DNA from: Mesocentrotus franciscanus
Taxonomy: Eukaryota; Echinodermata; Echinoidea; Camarodonta; Strongylocentrotidae
Assembly (NCBI GenBank): GCA_037976565.1
Contig: CP137684.1
Span: forward strand, 24,417,010 to 24,481,009
Reading direction: 5' to 3'
Length of the DNA: 64,000 nucleotides
Shown here piece after piece: positions 35,291 to 47,530 of the stretch. Numbering within the stretch: the stretch's first letter is position 1; each line of letters starts with the position of its first letter. Position numbers and translations under genes: made by a program. The notes beneath the pieces are model-generated. The model saw only the letters and a list, made by a program, of their open reading frames with translations. It searched no databases and was not told where the DNA came from.

Positions 35291-35939
35291 ATGTAATTAT
35301 TTCAAAGATTGTTTCGTGTCCCAATTTAAAGCCTCACTGCACTACTTGTAGCTACTTGCTCACTCTATAAAGAAAACAATTCCTAAGCGGTGCCCGTTGG
35401 TCCCCCGTGATCCTCTTTTTCTTATGTTAATTGAGAGCTGAGTTGATGAGATATCCCCCTGTCAGTGACCACGCTGGGAGGTATTATCCCTCCTGGCCAA
35501 ACTAGTGCATACGGGCTTTAATAGGCTTCCTTTAGCGTGCAGACCTGACACCCGACTACATTTGACCAATCAATAGATTAGGATCTGGGAGTGAGTTAAA
35601 TAATGCACACAGCAATTCTAATGGCCAGTTTCAGAAATTACTCATTTTGTTTATATAGTATGCAAAATCTCTGTATAGTTTTTAGTAAAACACAGCTTCA
35701 AGCGGGAATTCCTTTCACATTAAACCTAGAATTTAAAAAACTCTTGCCACCAACTATTTCCTGAAACAAGAACATAACCTTCTACAGGTGGGTGAAGGAT
35801 ACGCTGGGTGAAGTACCTCACCAGACACTGCAATGCTTGCTCAGAGCCAGAATGGCATTAGCTCTGTGTTAAAGTATACAAGTCAACGCTTCTGGCTACA
35901 AACAGATAATATTTCGACTCAAGAAAAGAGAAGTCCACC
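35291..35939. other. No feature recognised
   Basis: Mixed-composition non-coding DNA. The open frame starting at 35833 runs into the direct repeat below and has no domain. Confidence 0.5.
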
Positions 35940-36520
35940 CACCCTGATATTAATGTGTTTCAATCACCTGAAAAATGTGTGTATAGCTAAACAAAAACAT
36001 AAACTTTGCCTGGCACTCTATACATGTAGGTTAACAGTTAAGGTCAAGGAGTATGAAGAAAATAAAAGACCAACATAAATTGGCGCCCAAGTCCGGCTAG
36101 GGTTCCTTCCCCTATGATAGCACGTATGCAGACATCAACCATTCTGTTATTAGGGACTTTTATATTTTACACGACGAGAACGTGGACTGCCACGGTGACA
36201 TCCTTTTAAGGTAATGTGGCGTCCTTTTAAGGCACTGCCGGGCACGGGCCAGTGCCTTGAAAGAATGGCACACATTGCAGTCCACTACGTCGACGTGCAA
36301 ATCTAAAAGTCCCTATTAATGTTTTACCAATCACCTGATATAATAATTTGCGTATAGCTTAAAAAACATACTCTTTGCCTAGCACTCTATGCATGTGGTT
36401 TAACAGTTAAGGAGTACATAAAAAAATAAACGACCAACTTAAATTGGCGCCCGAGTCCGATGTGGGTTCCTTGCCCTATGAGAGCGTAAATGCATACATC
36501 AACCACTCTACTCTATATAT
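35940..36520 (+). repeat. Direct repeat pair, ~370-bp spacing
   Basis: 35950-36150 and 36330-36515 share 'cactctatacatgtaggtta', 'attggcgcccaagtccggct', 'gggttccttcccctatgata' and gcatacatcaacca. A MITE (36153-36313) lies between the copies. Confidence 0.7.
36153..36313. mobile_element. Foldback MITE, GGGACTTTTA ends, copy 1
   Basis: Ends gggacttttatattttacac and gtgcaaatctaaaagtccc, with long inner inverted arms (gagaacgtggactgccacgg / cacacattgcagtccactac). Flanked by TATTA on both sides (36148-36152, 36314-36318), or by TA if the minimal target is taken. Confidence 0.78.
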
Positions 36521-36544
36521 TTCCCTTAGCTTTTGGAGGCCATT

Positions 36545-37010
36545 GGGGTGACAATAAAATGGATCTTGAGACAAAGCTAGGTTCTCCATTACTTGCTGTC
36601 CTCACCTGTTCTAGTCAGCTGCTGAAATGACATGCCTATCCATTGCTTGATGTTATTAGTCCACGTCCAAGTTGGTCTGCCCCTCTTACTCTCCTAACAG
36701 TTTCTGTTTGCAGGATGGTGCTTGTCAAACTCTTTTTCCATCCACTCACATGCTTTTTACTACTGTAGCTGTCTTCTTTTCACTATTGTGATCATGTGAT
36801 CATGTTCCCCTATATAACTCTCAATTATCTCTCTCACTTTCTTGTCGAAGCTATACAAAATGTAGTGGGTATGCAGAAGCCTTCTCTTGCAATCCATCTC
36901 AAAAGTATTTATTCGCTTATCCATCTCTGTATTCAGTCCATGTTTCATAGCCATATAGAAAGACTAGTGATACCAGTGCTCTCAACAAGCTCAATCTACA
37001 TGGCATTGTG
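36545..37010 (-). pseudogene. LINE 3' fragment (post-RT region)
   Basis: Minus strand encodes pieces such as ETWTEYRDG in one frame and NTEMDKRINTFEMDCKRRLL and VKRRQLQ in another, then a region like WxDNIKxWxGM. This pattern (Y/SETWT, RRI.AFE..C.RR, VKRRKL.WFGH) is typical of the C-terminus of RTE/Jockey-type LINE proteins. Frames are broken repeatedly and no RT core is present. Confidence 0.6.
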
Positions 37011-37053
37011 ATACTAAACAAATCGTTCTACTGTTTACTGTTCACTGGGAGTA

Positions 37054-37220
37054 GGGACTTTTAGATTTCACACGACGAGAACGTGGACTGCCACGGTGAC
37101 ATCCCTTTAAGGTAATGTGACGTCCTTTTAAGGCACACTGCCGGGCACGGGCCAGTCTGTGCCTTGAAAGAGTGGCACGCGTGGCAGTCCACGTTCTCGT
37201 CGTGTAAATCTAAAAGTCCA
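37054..37220. mobile_element. Foldback MITE, GGGACTTTTA ends, copy 2
   Basis: Same family as 36153: gggacttttagatttcacac and gtgtaaatctaaaagtcca around gagaacgtggactgccacgg / gtggcagtccacgttctcgt. Flanked by TA on each side. Its arms match each other better than those of copy 1, suggesting a younger insertion. Confidence 0.78.
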
Positions 37221-37377
37221 TAATGTCTTTAAAATACGGTATCTCTTTGTAGAAGTAATATGTGAAACTCATATTTGTAATAAGTTAAAGCAACGTGGAA
37301 CCTCTTACATCAAGAACAAAACATGTTTTATTGATTGGTACACTTTAAATTGATTTTTATGGATTGATTGTATCTGA

Positions 37378-37632
37378 GTGCTAAGAAAGCATGGGTATGC
37401 TTGTTCGTAAAATACTAAGGAGTCGGCTGCTTGAAGTCAACTTTCAAGGACTTGGTACTGAGGTGCTAAGAAAGCATATGTATGCTTGAAAGTAAGAAAC
37501 TAGGGGTTTGGCTGCTTGAAGTCCTCTCCAAAGGACTTGGTACTGAGGTGCTAAGAAAGCATATGTATGCTTGAAAGTAAGAAACTAGGGGTTTGGCTGC
37601 TTGAATTCGTCTACGAGAAACTTGGTACTGAG
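37378..37632 (+). repeat. 85-bp tandem repeat, three units
   Basis: gtgctaagaaagcat starts units at 37378, 37463 and 37548. The unit ends 'ctccaaaggacttggtactg'. Sequence after the third unit (gatgccttaccaaagggca) matches the body of the SINE at 30632, so this is probably an expanded SINE body. Confidence 0.8.
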
Positions 37633-37689
37633 GACTGATGCCTTACCAAAGGGCAAAGGCACATGGAGTTGGTGTTCTAACAATCAGTG

Positions 37690-38563
37690 TACCAGTTTTT
37701 AAAATATTTTTTTTCTTTCCAGGAGCTCTTTTAGGATATGGTGTTGTAGAAGAGTGATTTTGTATAGATTGTTTTTTCAGAGATCTTTTTCAGTTTACAA
37801 AAGCACTGTTTGAGCTTTTGAGAGCTAAATCGCTCACCGCTTCATTGCATTAGACAGAAATGAAGAGAGTACTGCACAGAACACATGGAAAAAACATGGA
37901 GAATTAAATATCTGACAGCTCGAAAATTTGAGACAACATGGGGGTTTGCTTGTATTCTACATGTACATTGTATCATTATCAATTACATTCACATATTAAA
38001 TAGAAGTTGGAAGATCTTGATATCAAAGAGAACAAAGAAAATCACAAAAAATGTAATGGTTTAAGATAAAATATCATCAAGAGGTGTTAACAATATTGTA
38101 TAAATAAAGGCCAAAACAGAGAGGAAACGTGATAGCAATAATCAAAATCATGTTTTTTAACCAAAAAAAATTCTTACAATATATCTATGAACTCGAGATG
38201 ATTATAAATCATGGTATTCTTTTTTTTTTGTTCTGATAATACCACAATAATACCACGATAATAAAACTGTTTATAAAATTGGTTCAAGAGTGTAGCCAAT
38301 GAGAAGCGTCAAAATGGATCACGTGTGCGTGCATCAATTGTAATTATACGCGCACTTTGGTGATATCAGCGTGCAAAAGGTGCGCCAAAAAAAAAACATA
38401 ATGCACGCTGCGTATAAATCAATGGATCTTTACCATGCATTGAACAGTTTGTTTACAAGCTAGGCCTTTGTTGCCGCGATCGTCTGTACTGTATGTACAC
38501 GTTATTTGTGTTGTGTTTAATATCGCCTTACTAAGTAAGATTGTCGACCCATTTTATAAAACA
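37690..38563. other. No gene recognised
   Basis: AT-rich non-coding DNA. A patch at 38310-38410 has cacgtgtgcgtgcatc and gcgcgcac words. The open frame at 38468-38836 runs through the foldback element below and is not a gene. Confidence 0.5.
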
Positions 38564-38731
38564 AATAATACACAGGTTTTCGTTCGTGACGTTATGGCGA
38601 TGCAGCGCTATTCGGGTATTCATAATGGCACAAAATACACTCGGCTACGCCTCGTGAATTTTATTGCACCCCAGTGGATACCCTCATGCGCTGCATCGAC
38701 CATAACGCATTTACACCTGTGTATTATTTTT
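38564..38731. mobile_element. Foldback element (AATAATACACAGGT arms)
   Basis: Left arm aaataatacacaggttttcg, gttatggcgatgcagcgc. Right arm gcgctgcatcgaccataacg, acacctgtgtattatttttt. Imperfect palindrome of about 168 bp with no coding capacity. Confidence 0.65.
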
Positions 38732-38881
38732 TATAATAGTCCCTCTCAAATATTCTTGTTGTTCTCTAGCAACAGCATTATGTGGAGAGGCTATTACCTA
38801 TTTCTGATGTCAATTCATTTTCCATATTACATGTGATTTAGATGTGGCAAATAACATCAAATGCAATTAAGTACTTTGTTT

Positions 38882-39228
38882 CTTTACGATCAATTCCAAA
38901 TCTATTTTGTTAACACACCAGATCAAACACTATTAAGAATTGGTGAAATACTTTGAAGATAAAATTGAAGTCAACATGATGACAGAGACATAGGGATATA
39001 CCACATGGGAAATTCATTCTAAACTTGTAATAAGAAACATCGTATTGCAGAAGGAAAAACAAATAATGAATTATAACCATTAATGAGCATTTTTCAGGTA
39101 ATATCAAACTGCATAGCCTACTGATATATAGAAGCCTAATTCAAGTCATTTTCTTTATTTCAAAATTCTGCTCGTATTAATTTCTTTACGATAAACCATC
39201 TCCCCCCCCCCACACACATATACCCCTC

Positions 39229-39273
<45 letters not shown>

Positions 39274-40165
39274 GGTTTCCAAAAATAGTAGCAAAATAGA
39301 TGTGTATTTGAATTTGATTTGTTCTTTGAATTTCTTTAGAAAAGAAGTGTGTTGTTATTTTACTTACAATGAGTTTTCATAAGAGATAACACAAGCAAAA
39401 CAAATGGAACTTACATTATTGCTGATAATTGTTAAAGATAGGCCCACTCAATTTGTGTCTAGTATATTGTGGGAGGATAGAGACGTTAAAATAAATAAAA
39501 AATCCTCGCAACTAATGAATAAAACCTTTTCAAAATCTACTAGTATATCATTTCTGCAAAATAAAAGAGTTCAAAGCAATATCTTTTTCTTGTCCTCAAT
39601 TTATACACAAAATCTATCAGCAATTCTAAGAAGCAAATTAAAAATAAAAAATGTTACAAAGAAATCGAACGGAGTAAAGCTGCCTGCAATATGCACTGCA
39701 TTGTCTCTGTAATTCATGGAATATAAAGTCATAAACTCATGCATAGTTTCGAGTAACGGCATTTCGAAAAATGAAGAGTTTAATTCCAAAAGGAGCTAAA
39801 TCCACTTTTGATGAAAATTGAGTTATTGATATCAGAATATTCTTCACTTAGGTACCTGTCTTTCTACAAAAGTATTTACCTAAATTTTGGGAGCAATTAT
39901 GAAAAAATGCACCTTCTAATATCATTTTTCCACAGACGCATGTACAAAATCTGGTAAACAAATCCTTTTTTCTCTGAAATTACAAAAGTGAATTTAGCTC
40001 CTTTTGGAATGAAACTCTTCAAATATGCAAAATGCATTGCATATGGGAGCTGGTAGCTCTTGTATGGGTTAAAAACGCGCAACGACTTAGTGCTTCATGA
40101 GGTTGTGATGCATATGGCCAATAACTTCCAATCAGATTTCAAACTACAACCGCTAGAAGTATTCA
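38882..40165 (+). repeat. Module B, left arm of inverted repeat
   Basis: Matches 58876-61036 in reverse complement: 'ctttacgatcaattccaaat', 'aataagaaacatcgtattgc', 'gcaaaacaaatggaacttac', 'ctcaatttatacacaaaatc', 'acttagtgcttcatgaggtt'. It includes a (TA)n run at 39235-39269 that is shorter in the other arm. This copy lacks the SINE complex present at 59254-60417. Confidence 0.8.
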
Positions 40166-40339
40166 AATTTGGGTCAGCCTTCGCTTAAATGTTCAAAAGC
40201 TTATATTAACAAAAAGACTCAATTGCGCTATAAAATAAAGTAACGATGAAAATCACTCGTAAGTGTGTGTGTGTGTGTGTGAGTATGCGTGTGTGATGAA
40301 AAATGGATTACATGGGAGCTACGAGAGTAGTTAGATCAA

Positions 40340-43300
40340 CCTTTGTAAGGATTTAGAGATGTTTTTGAGAAAATTAGACTTGTATGACGTATTGAGGAAA
40401 ATTAATCCGGAATTAAAACAGTACACGTTTAGGCAAAAGACGCCCATGGTTCAAAGTCGGTTAGACTATTGGTTTATTTCAAATCAATTGGAACAAGCTG
40501 TATCTACTTGCGAAATAATGCCGTCTATCACTCCTGATCATGCTGGAATCATTCTGGGAGTTAAGTTTGTAAAGACACTTTATATGCATGGAAAGTCATA
40601 TTGGAAAATTAAATAATAGTCTTTGTTCAGATAAAAAGTTTGTGGAAGGTATGGTAAATGAAATCAATTTGATTAAAAGAGATTGGGAAAATATATTTGA
40701 CAAGAAATTGTTATTTTGGAATTATTTGAAAATGAAAATGAAGGCATACGCAATTAAATTTTCGAAGGGAAAGGCAAAGAAAAGAAATAGAATATTCAAA
40801 GGCTAGAAAATGAAGTAAAAAGGCTGCAAAGTGAATTAATAAGGTTTCCATTGAAGTTGGATGAAACGGAGGAAAAGAAAAAAAACAATTAAAAAAATTG
40901 CATGAGGAGTCTATAGAAGGAATAAAGATAAGGTCACGAGCTGCGTGGTAAGAGGAAGGGGAAAAAACAAGGAGTATTTCGAGCAACTGCTAAAGTCAAA
41001 TAAGAAGAAAACCGTGGTAAGGGAATTGTATGATGAAAATGAATATGTTGATAGGAACATAATTTTGGCGATGAAGGAAGTTTTATACAAATTTATATGC
41101 GGAAAAGTTAAGTGTTTTTGATGAGGACACGACAAATTTGTTTTTTAAAGATGTTAAAAAATTAAGTGAAAATGGAAGGAAAGCATGTGAAGGTAAAATA
41201 ACAAAAGATGAGTGCTTAAAGGAATTGAAGGCTATAAAATTAAATAAGTCTCCTGGCAATGATGGCCTTACAGTTGAATTTTATATTACGTTTTGGTTAT
41301 GTATCGGAAATATTTTGGTACATGCTTTAAATGAAGGTTATGTCATGGGGAGTTTATCCATATCACAAAAACAAGGGGTTATTACTTTGATCGAGAAGGA
41401 AGGGAAAGACTCTCGATACATAACAAATTATAGGACGAATACATTATTAAATGTTGATTACAAAATTCTGTCAAAGGTGTTAGCTAAAAGAATTAAGGGA
41501 GTACTTGAGGAAGTCATACACGTAGACCAGGTGGGCTATATGAATAACCGTAATATTGGAGAAGCGGTACGTTTAATTGATGATAGGTTCTGTTTGTTGA
41601 ATGAGGAGTCAGATGATAAAGCCTGTAATTATTTGATTGCGGTTGATTTTGAAAAAGCATTCGATTCAGTATCTCATACTTTCCTCTTTAGAGTCGTAGA
41701 AAAGTTTGGGTTCGGTCCCTCATTTTGTTCGTGAGTAAAAATTATTTACAGTAATATAAGTAGCTGTGTTATGAGTGGGGTTTTGCTACTTGATATTAAG
41801 CGAGGGGTAAGGAAAGGAGATCCACTCTCGCCCTATGTATTTATTCTCGCTATTGAAATATTGGCAACAGTAGTGAGGGTTATTAAAGGCGTTAATATTG
41901 GAGGAATTGAAGTCAAACAAGTTTTATATGCAGATGACATGACAATATTTCTTAGGAATAAAGAATCTGTAGAAAGAGTAAAGGAGATTTATACGTTTTT
42001 TAAGAAAATAAGTGGTTTACGGGTTAATGCGGAAAAAAACTAATATTATGAAATTGGGGAAAAACAAAGACAAATCAGAAAAACTTCACTTCGGGAATGT
42101 GGTTAACAAAATTAAGATTTTGGAAGTGTATTTTGCGTTAGACGTCAGAATAAGAGAGAAATTGAATTATAAGGAGATTATAAGCAAGATTAAAAGACTT
42201 CTCGGATGGTGGAAACAGAGGGAAATTTCGGTGTTTGGAAAAATTCATTTATTAAAAGCATATGCATTATGTAAATTAAATTACGTTTTTGCTTCACTAG
42301 TGGTTCCAAAGTGGGTCATATCGGAAATACAAAAAATATGTTTTGAATTTATATGGAATGGGAAAGATCGAATTAAGAGATTAATATTGTATCAAGGTTA
42401 TAATGAAGGAGGGTTACGAATGACTAATTTTGACTCCTTTGTAAAAACCCAGCGGGTAATGTGGGTGAAAAGACTATTGTACGGAGAAAAATCTATGAGA
42501 TGGAACCTATACTTTGATTTCTGCTTCAAGATGGTAGGGGGTAGATTTATTTGTTTGTGTAACTATGATTCCAGGTTATTAAGTCTCAAATTACCTAAGT
42601 TCTATTTAGAAATGATCAAAGCATGGGAAGAGTTAGAAGGTTGTAGGAATTTTGAAGAAAAGAATAATCCAATTATTTTTAACAATAAAGATTTCTTATT
42701 GGAAAAGAAAATAATTTTTGATGAGGAGTTGTTTACACGCAATATAATTTCAATTCAAGATATTTTTGCTGAAAATGCCGGGCATGCGGTTAATATCTCA
42801 TTTTCAACATTTGGGGCTAAAAGGAAATAAAATTGCTGATGTATGGAATATTGGGAAAGCTATTTTGAAAAGCGGAAAAAAGGATAACTGGAGTTTAGTG
42901 AATGTAAAAGAGTATGATATTTTAATGCAGTTTAACAGTACTGTGAAGCTCCTCAGAGATGTATTATCGCGGAAGGTTTATGAATATTTTATAGAGAAGT
43001 TACAACATTTATTTGTTTTGAAGATCCATGATGGACGGAAATGTTTAGATTTTTCAAATGAGGTATGTAGGGAGATATTTAGTAGGCCTAGGAAAGTTAC
43101 TCTTGTTAACAGACTAAGAGAAATTCAGTATAAACTGCTTCATGGAGCAATATATACTAGAGAACACTTATTCAGATTCGGCTTTGTTGTAGATAACTTG
43201 TGCTCATTTTGTAAGCAAAAGATTGAAACATAATTACACTTGTTCTTGGAGTGTGCACAGGTTCAAAGGTTATGGCAGAATGTAATAGCAAAGTTTGAGC

Positions 43301-43905
43301 TAAGGGAATTAAGGTCTATCGACTGGATAGATATTTATTTAGGGTTGTCCGGTAATTCCCCACGAATAAAGATATTTAATACAATTATTTTTGCAATGAA
43401 GTATTGGATACATAGATGCAGGGGTAAGTCCGTAATATTGTCTTTGGGGGAGTTTCAAAAAGAACTGTTGGAATTTAGGGAAGAATAAAAGAATATTGCA
43501 GGGAGGGCAGGCAAATTGGCCTTACATTTACAAAAGTGGGAACAAGTGAAGTTTTCATGAAATTTTAACACTGGGCTATTGTGGCTATTGTAACCTCGTT
43601 TAAATGATTTTTTGTTAATTTTGTTGTTTTTGTAAATAGATTGTTTCTGTTTTTCTGTCGCTCCAATTTGGGATATTCTGGGGGGCTAGGAACAGTGTGC
43701 ATATATGTGTGGAAGTATGGTCGGATGGTGTGTGTTTCGCATGTGGTTTGGTTGGATGGGGGTCATTTGTTTTATGTTACAATTGATTTCATTTTTGTTT
43801 TCATCAATCGTGCAATCTATGTTATGAAAATGTTTTGAAATCATGTTAAGAAAAAACAAACTATGATTGATTGGTAGTGTTTGGAATCAATAAAACAAAC
43901 TATTG
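40340..43905 (+). mobile_element. L1/Tx1-like LINE, 5'-truncated, decayed
   Basis: Starts inside the APE endonuclease (SRLDYWFIS...PSITPDHAGI, 40440-40560). The RT follows at 41138-42043 (LNKSPGNDGLTVEF, NYRTNTLLNVDYKILSKVLA, DQVGYMNNRNIGEAVRLI, VDFEKAFDSVSH, RGVRKGDPLSPYVF, YADD at 41927-41938). The C-terminal region carries a zf-RVT motif (REIQYKLLHGAIYTREHLFR, CSFC, HLFLECAQVQRLW). Breaks: TGA at 41732 (a Trp expected), one extra A in the run near 42035, a frameshift near 42800, TAA at 43231, and others before 41138. AATAAA at 43889 is close to the 3' end. Clade inferred from RT style. Confidence 0.85.
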
Positions 43906-44435
43906 AAAAGAAAAGTCTTTGTGTGTGGGTGTGTGTGTGCGTTCGTTTGGGCGTTGTGTGTGTATGCGTGCGTGTTTGTGTGTGTGTGTGTGTTCTATTG
44001 CATTTGTGGGCGGTGTTTTGTTTGGGGTTGGCTAGGAAGGAAAGTGGTTGTAATTTGTTTCATAACATAACTGATTTCATTCCCAAAAGAATTGATCGTA
44101 ATATGGTAATTGTACATATATAAAATTTAATCTTATTATGTATTTATGATGACAAGTTGTTGTATTGTAATAATTATTTGTATTTTTCTTATATTGAATA
44201 AAAATACAAATACAAATTACGGAAAGGCAAAAGGGAAAATGCGTGGGTGGGAGCGTGTGTAGTTTATACGGGAAATTTGTTATGCTTGCGGTTCCAAACA
44301 CACCAAGCAAACAATAAGCGAATCCAGACGTCCTTTTGATATTCCGTTTCAGATGGAAGTTCCTGTAAGACCCATTATTATATTTTAGTCTGCAAATGAC
44401 ATTGTGAGCAATTACTCTCTTGATTTGTAGCGGTA
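43906..44435. other. Non-coding, (GT)n microsatellite
   Basis: GT-rich run at 43918-43993 directly after the LINE end. The rest is AT-rich, with another AATAAA near 44199. No gene. Confidence 0.6.
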
Positions 44436-44585
44436 GGGCATTGGCGGATCCAGGGGGGGGGGGCACAGGGGGCACGTGCCCCCGGCCACAAAAAAGTGTG
44501 CTCACTACCCCCCGACATCACCCGACATTTACAAATTCTACAAGTAATCTTGCTCGCAGCCTAACGAATTTTTCTCTAAATTAAG
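44436..44585. mobile_element. GGCGGATCCAGGGGG-type element end
   Basis: ggcggatccagggggggggg then gcacagggggcacgtgcccccg, continuing into 'ttctacaagtaatcttgctc', 'gcagcctaacgaattt'. The latter matches 62885-62925 in reverse complement. Looks like a short deleted relative of the array-bearing element at 61142. Confidence 0.5.
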
Positions 44586-44735
44586 AACATTATGTATGTT
44601 TGTGTATGTGGCGTTTTGGGTTATTTTTCTAAGTTTATATAATGTAAACGATATGGGTTTAAAAAAAGAGAGGGACAAAAGAGTGACTTTGAGAATTTCT
44701 GAAGTATTCGACCTTATCGGTTTGATTGGGTAACT
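44586..44735. other. No feature recognised
   Basis: AT-rich spacer between the element end and module A copy 2. Confidence 0.4.
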
Positions 44736-45125
44736 GGGTTGCGTGTCATGAAAACGTTGCCTGTTAGCGTGCCTGAACCCCTATTAAATAATGTGTGATC
44801 AAACATAGAATACGCCTATTGATATGGTTGTTTGCATAAGGAATGATTTTGGGAGTTCCGCGATGATTTAAGTTCTCAAAGAAACTTTTAATATAAGTTA
44901 TTTATCCAAAAACTTTGTTTGACTTGAATAAATGTGTGATCATAACCTGTTAAAACAAATATTGTCGGACATATAATAAGCTAGCAGCCTGGCCCGTGAG
45001 TGCAAAAGTGTAACGACCTGGAATAACTAAGAATCAATTTTGCAGAAGCGAAAAACGAGAAGATCAAAGAGAAAGTCCACTTTGATATTTTGTTAGTTGT
45101 AAGAGAAGCAGAAATATAAAAAACA
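44736..45125 (+). repeat. Module A, copy 2
   Basis: Same order of words as 32806-33285 (tgcctgttagcgtgcctgaa, gcaaaagtgtaacgacctgg, gcgaaaaacgagaagatcaa), without the GGGGCACTTAT array at its edge. Followed directly by the CR1-like LINE. Confidence 0.75.
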
Positions 45126-45179
45126 GGTCAGTGAAAATTTGAGCAAAAACCGATAAGAAATAAGAAATTCATGAATTTT

Positions 45180-47135
45180 TGAAGGTGCTATCAATCAATC
45201 GCATGTCTTGTGGACGAATATCTTAGGAAATGAAGATCAATAAGGTTGTCACCCGAAAGTATCTTGCGTACTCCATCTAAACTATGCGCCTCAGCATTAG
45301 ACAAGGTAGAGACACTGAACGGCTATTTCCGGTCTGTCTTTACTCCTTACCAGCCCCACCCTCTTGTACAGAAAGGACCTTCTCCTTTCCCAACTATTGG
45401 TCACCTGCACGTCCACAGGACCGGTGTCGAGAAACACCTCCAACAACTGGACCCTTCAAAGGCCAGCGGACCTGACGAACTGCCACCCAAGCTCCTAAAG
45501 CTGGTAGCTCACGAGATTGCTTCTCCACTGTCTTTCCTGTTCCAGCAAAGCTAAAACAATGGTATCGTTCCAGCCCAATGGAAGCAAGCACTGGTTACCC
45601 CGTTACACAAGTCGGGAGAAAAGTGTGACCCCTCCAACTACAGACCGATCTCACTTACCTGTGTCTGCTGCAAAGTAATGGAACACATCATCCTGAGCCA
45701 TGTGTCGAAGCATGTTGCAGTGAATAATATCCTCACTTATGCACAGCATGGCTTCCGACGGGGTTTGTCAACAACCACTCAACTGACAACAGCCGTCCAC
45801 GATTGGTCATTCATCCTACAGCAGCGCAGCCAAGTTGATATAATCTTCTTGGACTTCAAGAAGGCATTCGATCGAGTACCACACCTTCTCCTGTCGACCA
45901 AACTTCAGTACTATGGAATAAGAGGTGACTCACTCCAGTGGATAATGTCACTCCTCACTGATAGACAACAGGCTGTCGTAGTTGATGGATCTAAATCAAC
46001 ATGGAGGGATGTAACATCTGGTGTCCCCCAGGGATCCGTCATCGGCCCTACCCTGTTCCTGTTGTATATCAACGATATCCAAGACAACATCCAGTCCACA
46101 ATGCGTCTCTTTGCAGATGACAGCACCCTCTATCGTGAGATTCAACGCCCTGAGGACCATCAAATCCTAAAGGACGATCTCCAACAGTTGTCCAGGTGGT
46201 CTTCAAACTGGATGATGGACTTCAATGTAAAAAAGTGCGCTATCCTCACCATCACACGGAAGCGTACTCCCAGCATCCGAGAATACCACCTGTCAAATGG
46301 ACTGATCCCGAGAGTCAAAGAGTACAAGTACCTTGGAGTAACGGTTTCTGCTGATCTTCGCTGGAACAAGCACTGCCAATCCATCCGGCATAAAGCAAGC
46401 CGCACTCTAGGTCTTCTCCGCAGGACTCTCTCACCCTGTACCAGGGATGTAAAGTCCAGAGCCTACACAGCCCTAGTGCGCCCCCAATTGGAGTATGCCT
46501 CGGAGGCTTGGAACCCACACAGCGTCACGGTCACAAAAATGCTAGAGCAAGTACAAAGAACAGCGGCTCGCTTTGTGTACTGTGATTACAGATACACCAC
46601 ATCACCCTCGGCTCTTGTGACAGCACTAGGGTGGGACACGCTTCACACACGTCGAATCCTCGACCAATGCACCCTCCTCTACAAGATCCATCACCGACTT
46701 GTCTCCATACCCAAACCAACTATTGTCATCCCTGCTACATACTTCGGAAGACACGACCACAACCTGAAGTATGTAATTCCTGTTGCAACAATCGACTCCT
46801 TCAATTTCTCATACTATCCAAGAGCAATAAGGATCTGGAACCACCTACCAGGCTCAGCAGTCAATGCAAAAGGAATAACCCACTTTAAGGAGGCTGCTCT
46901 ACCCTCCATCAGAATGATGCAGCCCCCTGTAGGTTCTCACATCATATAAGCTTACTAGCTTGGTTTTTACTTGCACTGCACTTAGCATATCCTACTGTAA
47001 ATTAACAAGTGCTTGTCCACACACCATTCCAGCACTTCATTGACACTCCTTGTAGCTACTCGCCTCACCTACCATCCCAGTATAGCTTCCTGAGTGAGCT
47101 GCTAAAGGGATTACCCAACCAAGTACCAAGTACAA
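45180..47135 (+). mobile_element. CR1/Jockey-like LINE, 5'-truncated
   Basis: Holds the RT frame described at 45246. The 3' end is near 47135, after ccaagtaccaagtacaaatac, a short tandem tail like those of CR1-type elements. The left border is not exact. It lies between module A copy 2 and module D copy 2. Confidence 0.75.
45246..46949 (+). pseudogene. LINE reverse transcriptase, one nonsense codon
   Basis: A single frame of 568 codons broken only by TAA at 45552-45554. Motifs in order: GPDELPPKLLK, NYRPISLTCVCCKVMEHII, AQHGFRRGLSTTTQL, IFLDFKKAFDRVPH, SGVPQGSVIGPTLFLLYIND, FADD (46109-46120), FNVKKC, YKYLGVTVSADLRWN, ARPQLEYAS-type VRPQLEYASEAWNPH, then LEQVQRTAARFV and IRIWNHLPGSAVN near the end. 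The endonuclease is missing (5' truncation). GC content and codon use are clearly higher than in the AT-rich surroundings, consistent with a recent insertion. The frame after the stop alone gives 423 residues. Confidence 0.88.
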
Positions 47136-47530
47136 ATACATAATGTGGATTCGAAGCTTTGGAATAGTATTTGGAATATAAAAACAATTATTTCAAAATG
47201 TCTATTGAGCGGAAGCAACAAAATAACAGAACTATATGTCAAAAACCATTGAATGCAATATACATCCGTCAATGTAAGTACAGTTACTCGATATCGGAAC
47301 AGCAACCCTATATACAGAAGACAGAAATAAATACATGGATACAAATGATTCATGCAACGAGTTCATTTTCCGATCTACAGCGCACGAGTTAAGGCTGTAT
47401 GCATCTATTGTACGAAGCCAGCATGCTATTAAAGTACAATAAGTTGAATAAACAGACTCAACAAGAAGGGATAGATTATGTAATGAATGAAAGAAAACTT
47501 GTTTTATAAAACACAACTCCTAGATCTCTT
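47136..47530 (+). repeat. Module D copy 2
   Basis: Direct copy of 34890-35290: 'caaaatgtctattgagcgga', 'acatccgtcaatgtaagtac', 'attaaagtacaataagttga', 'aaacagactcaacaagaagg'. Confidence 0.72.
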
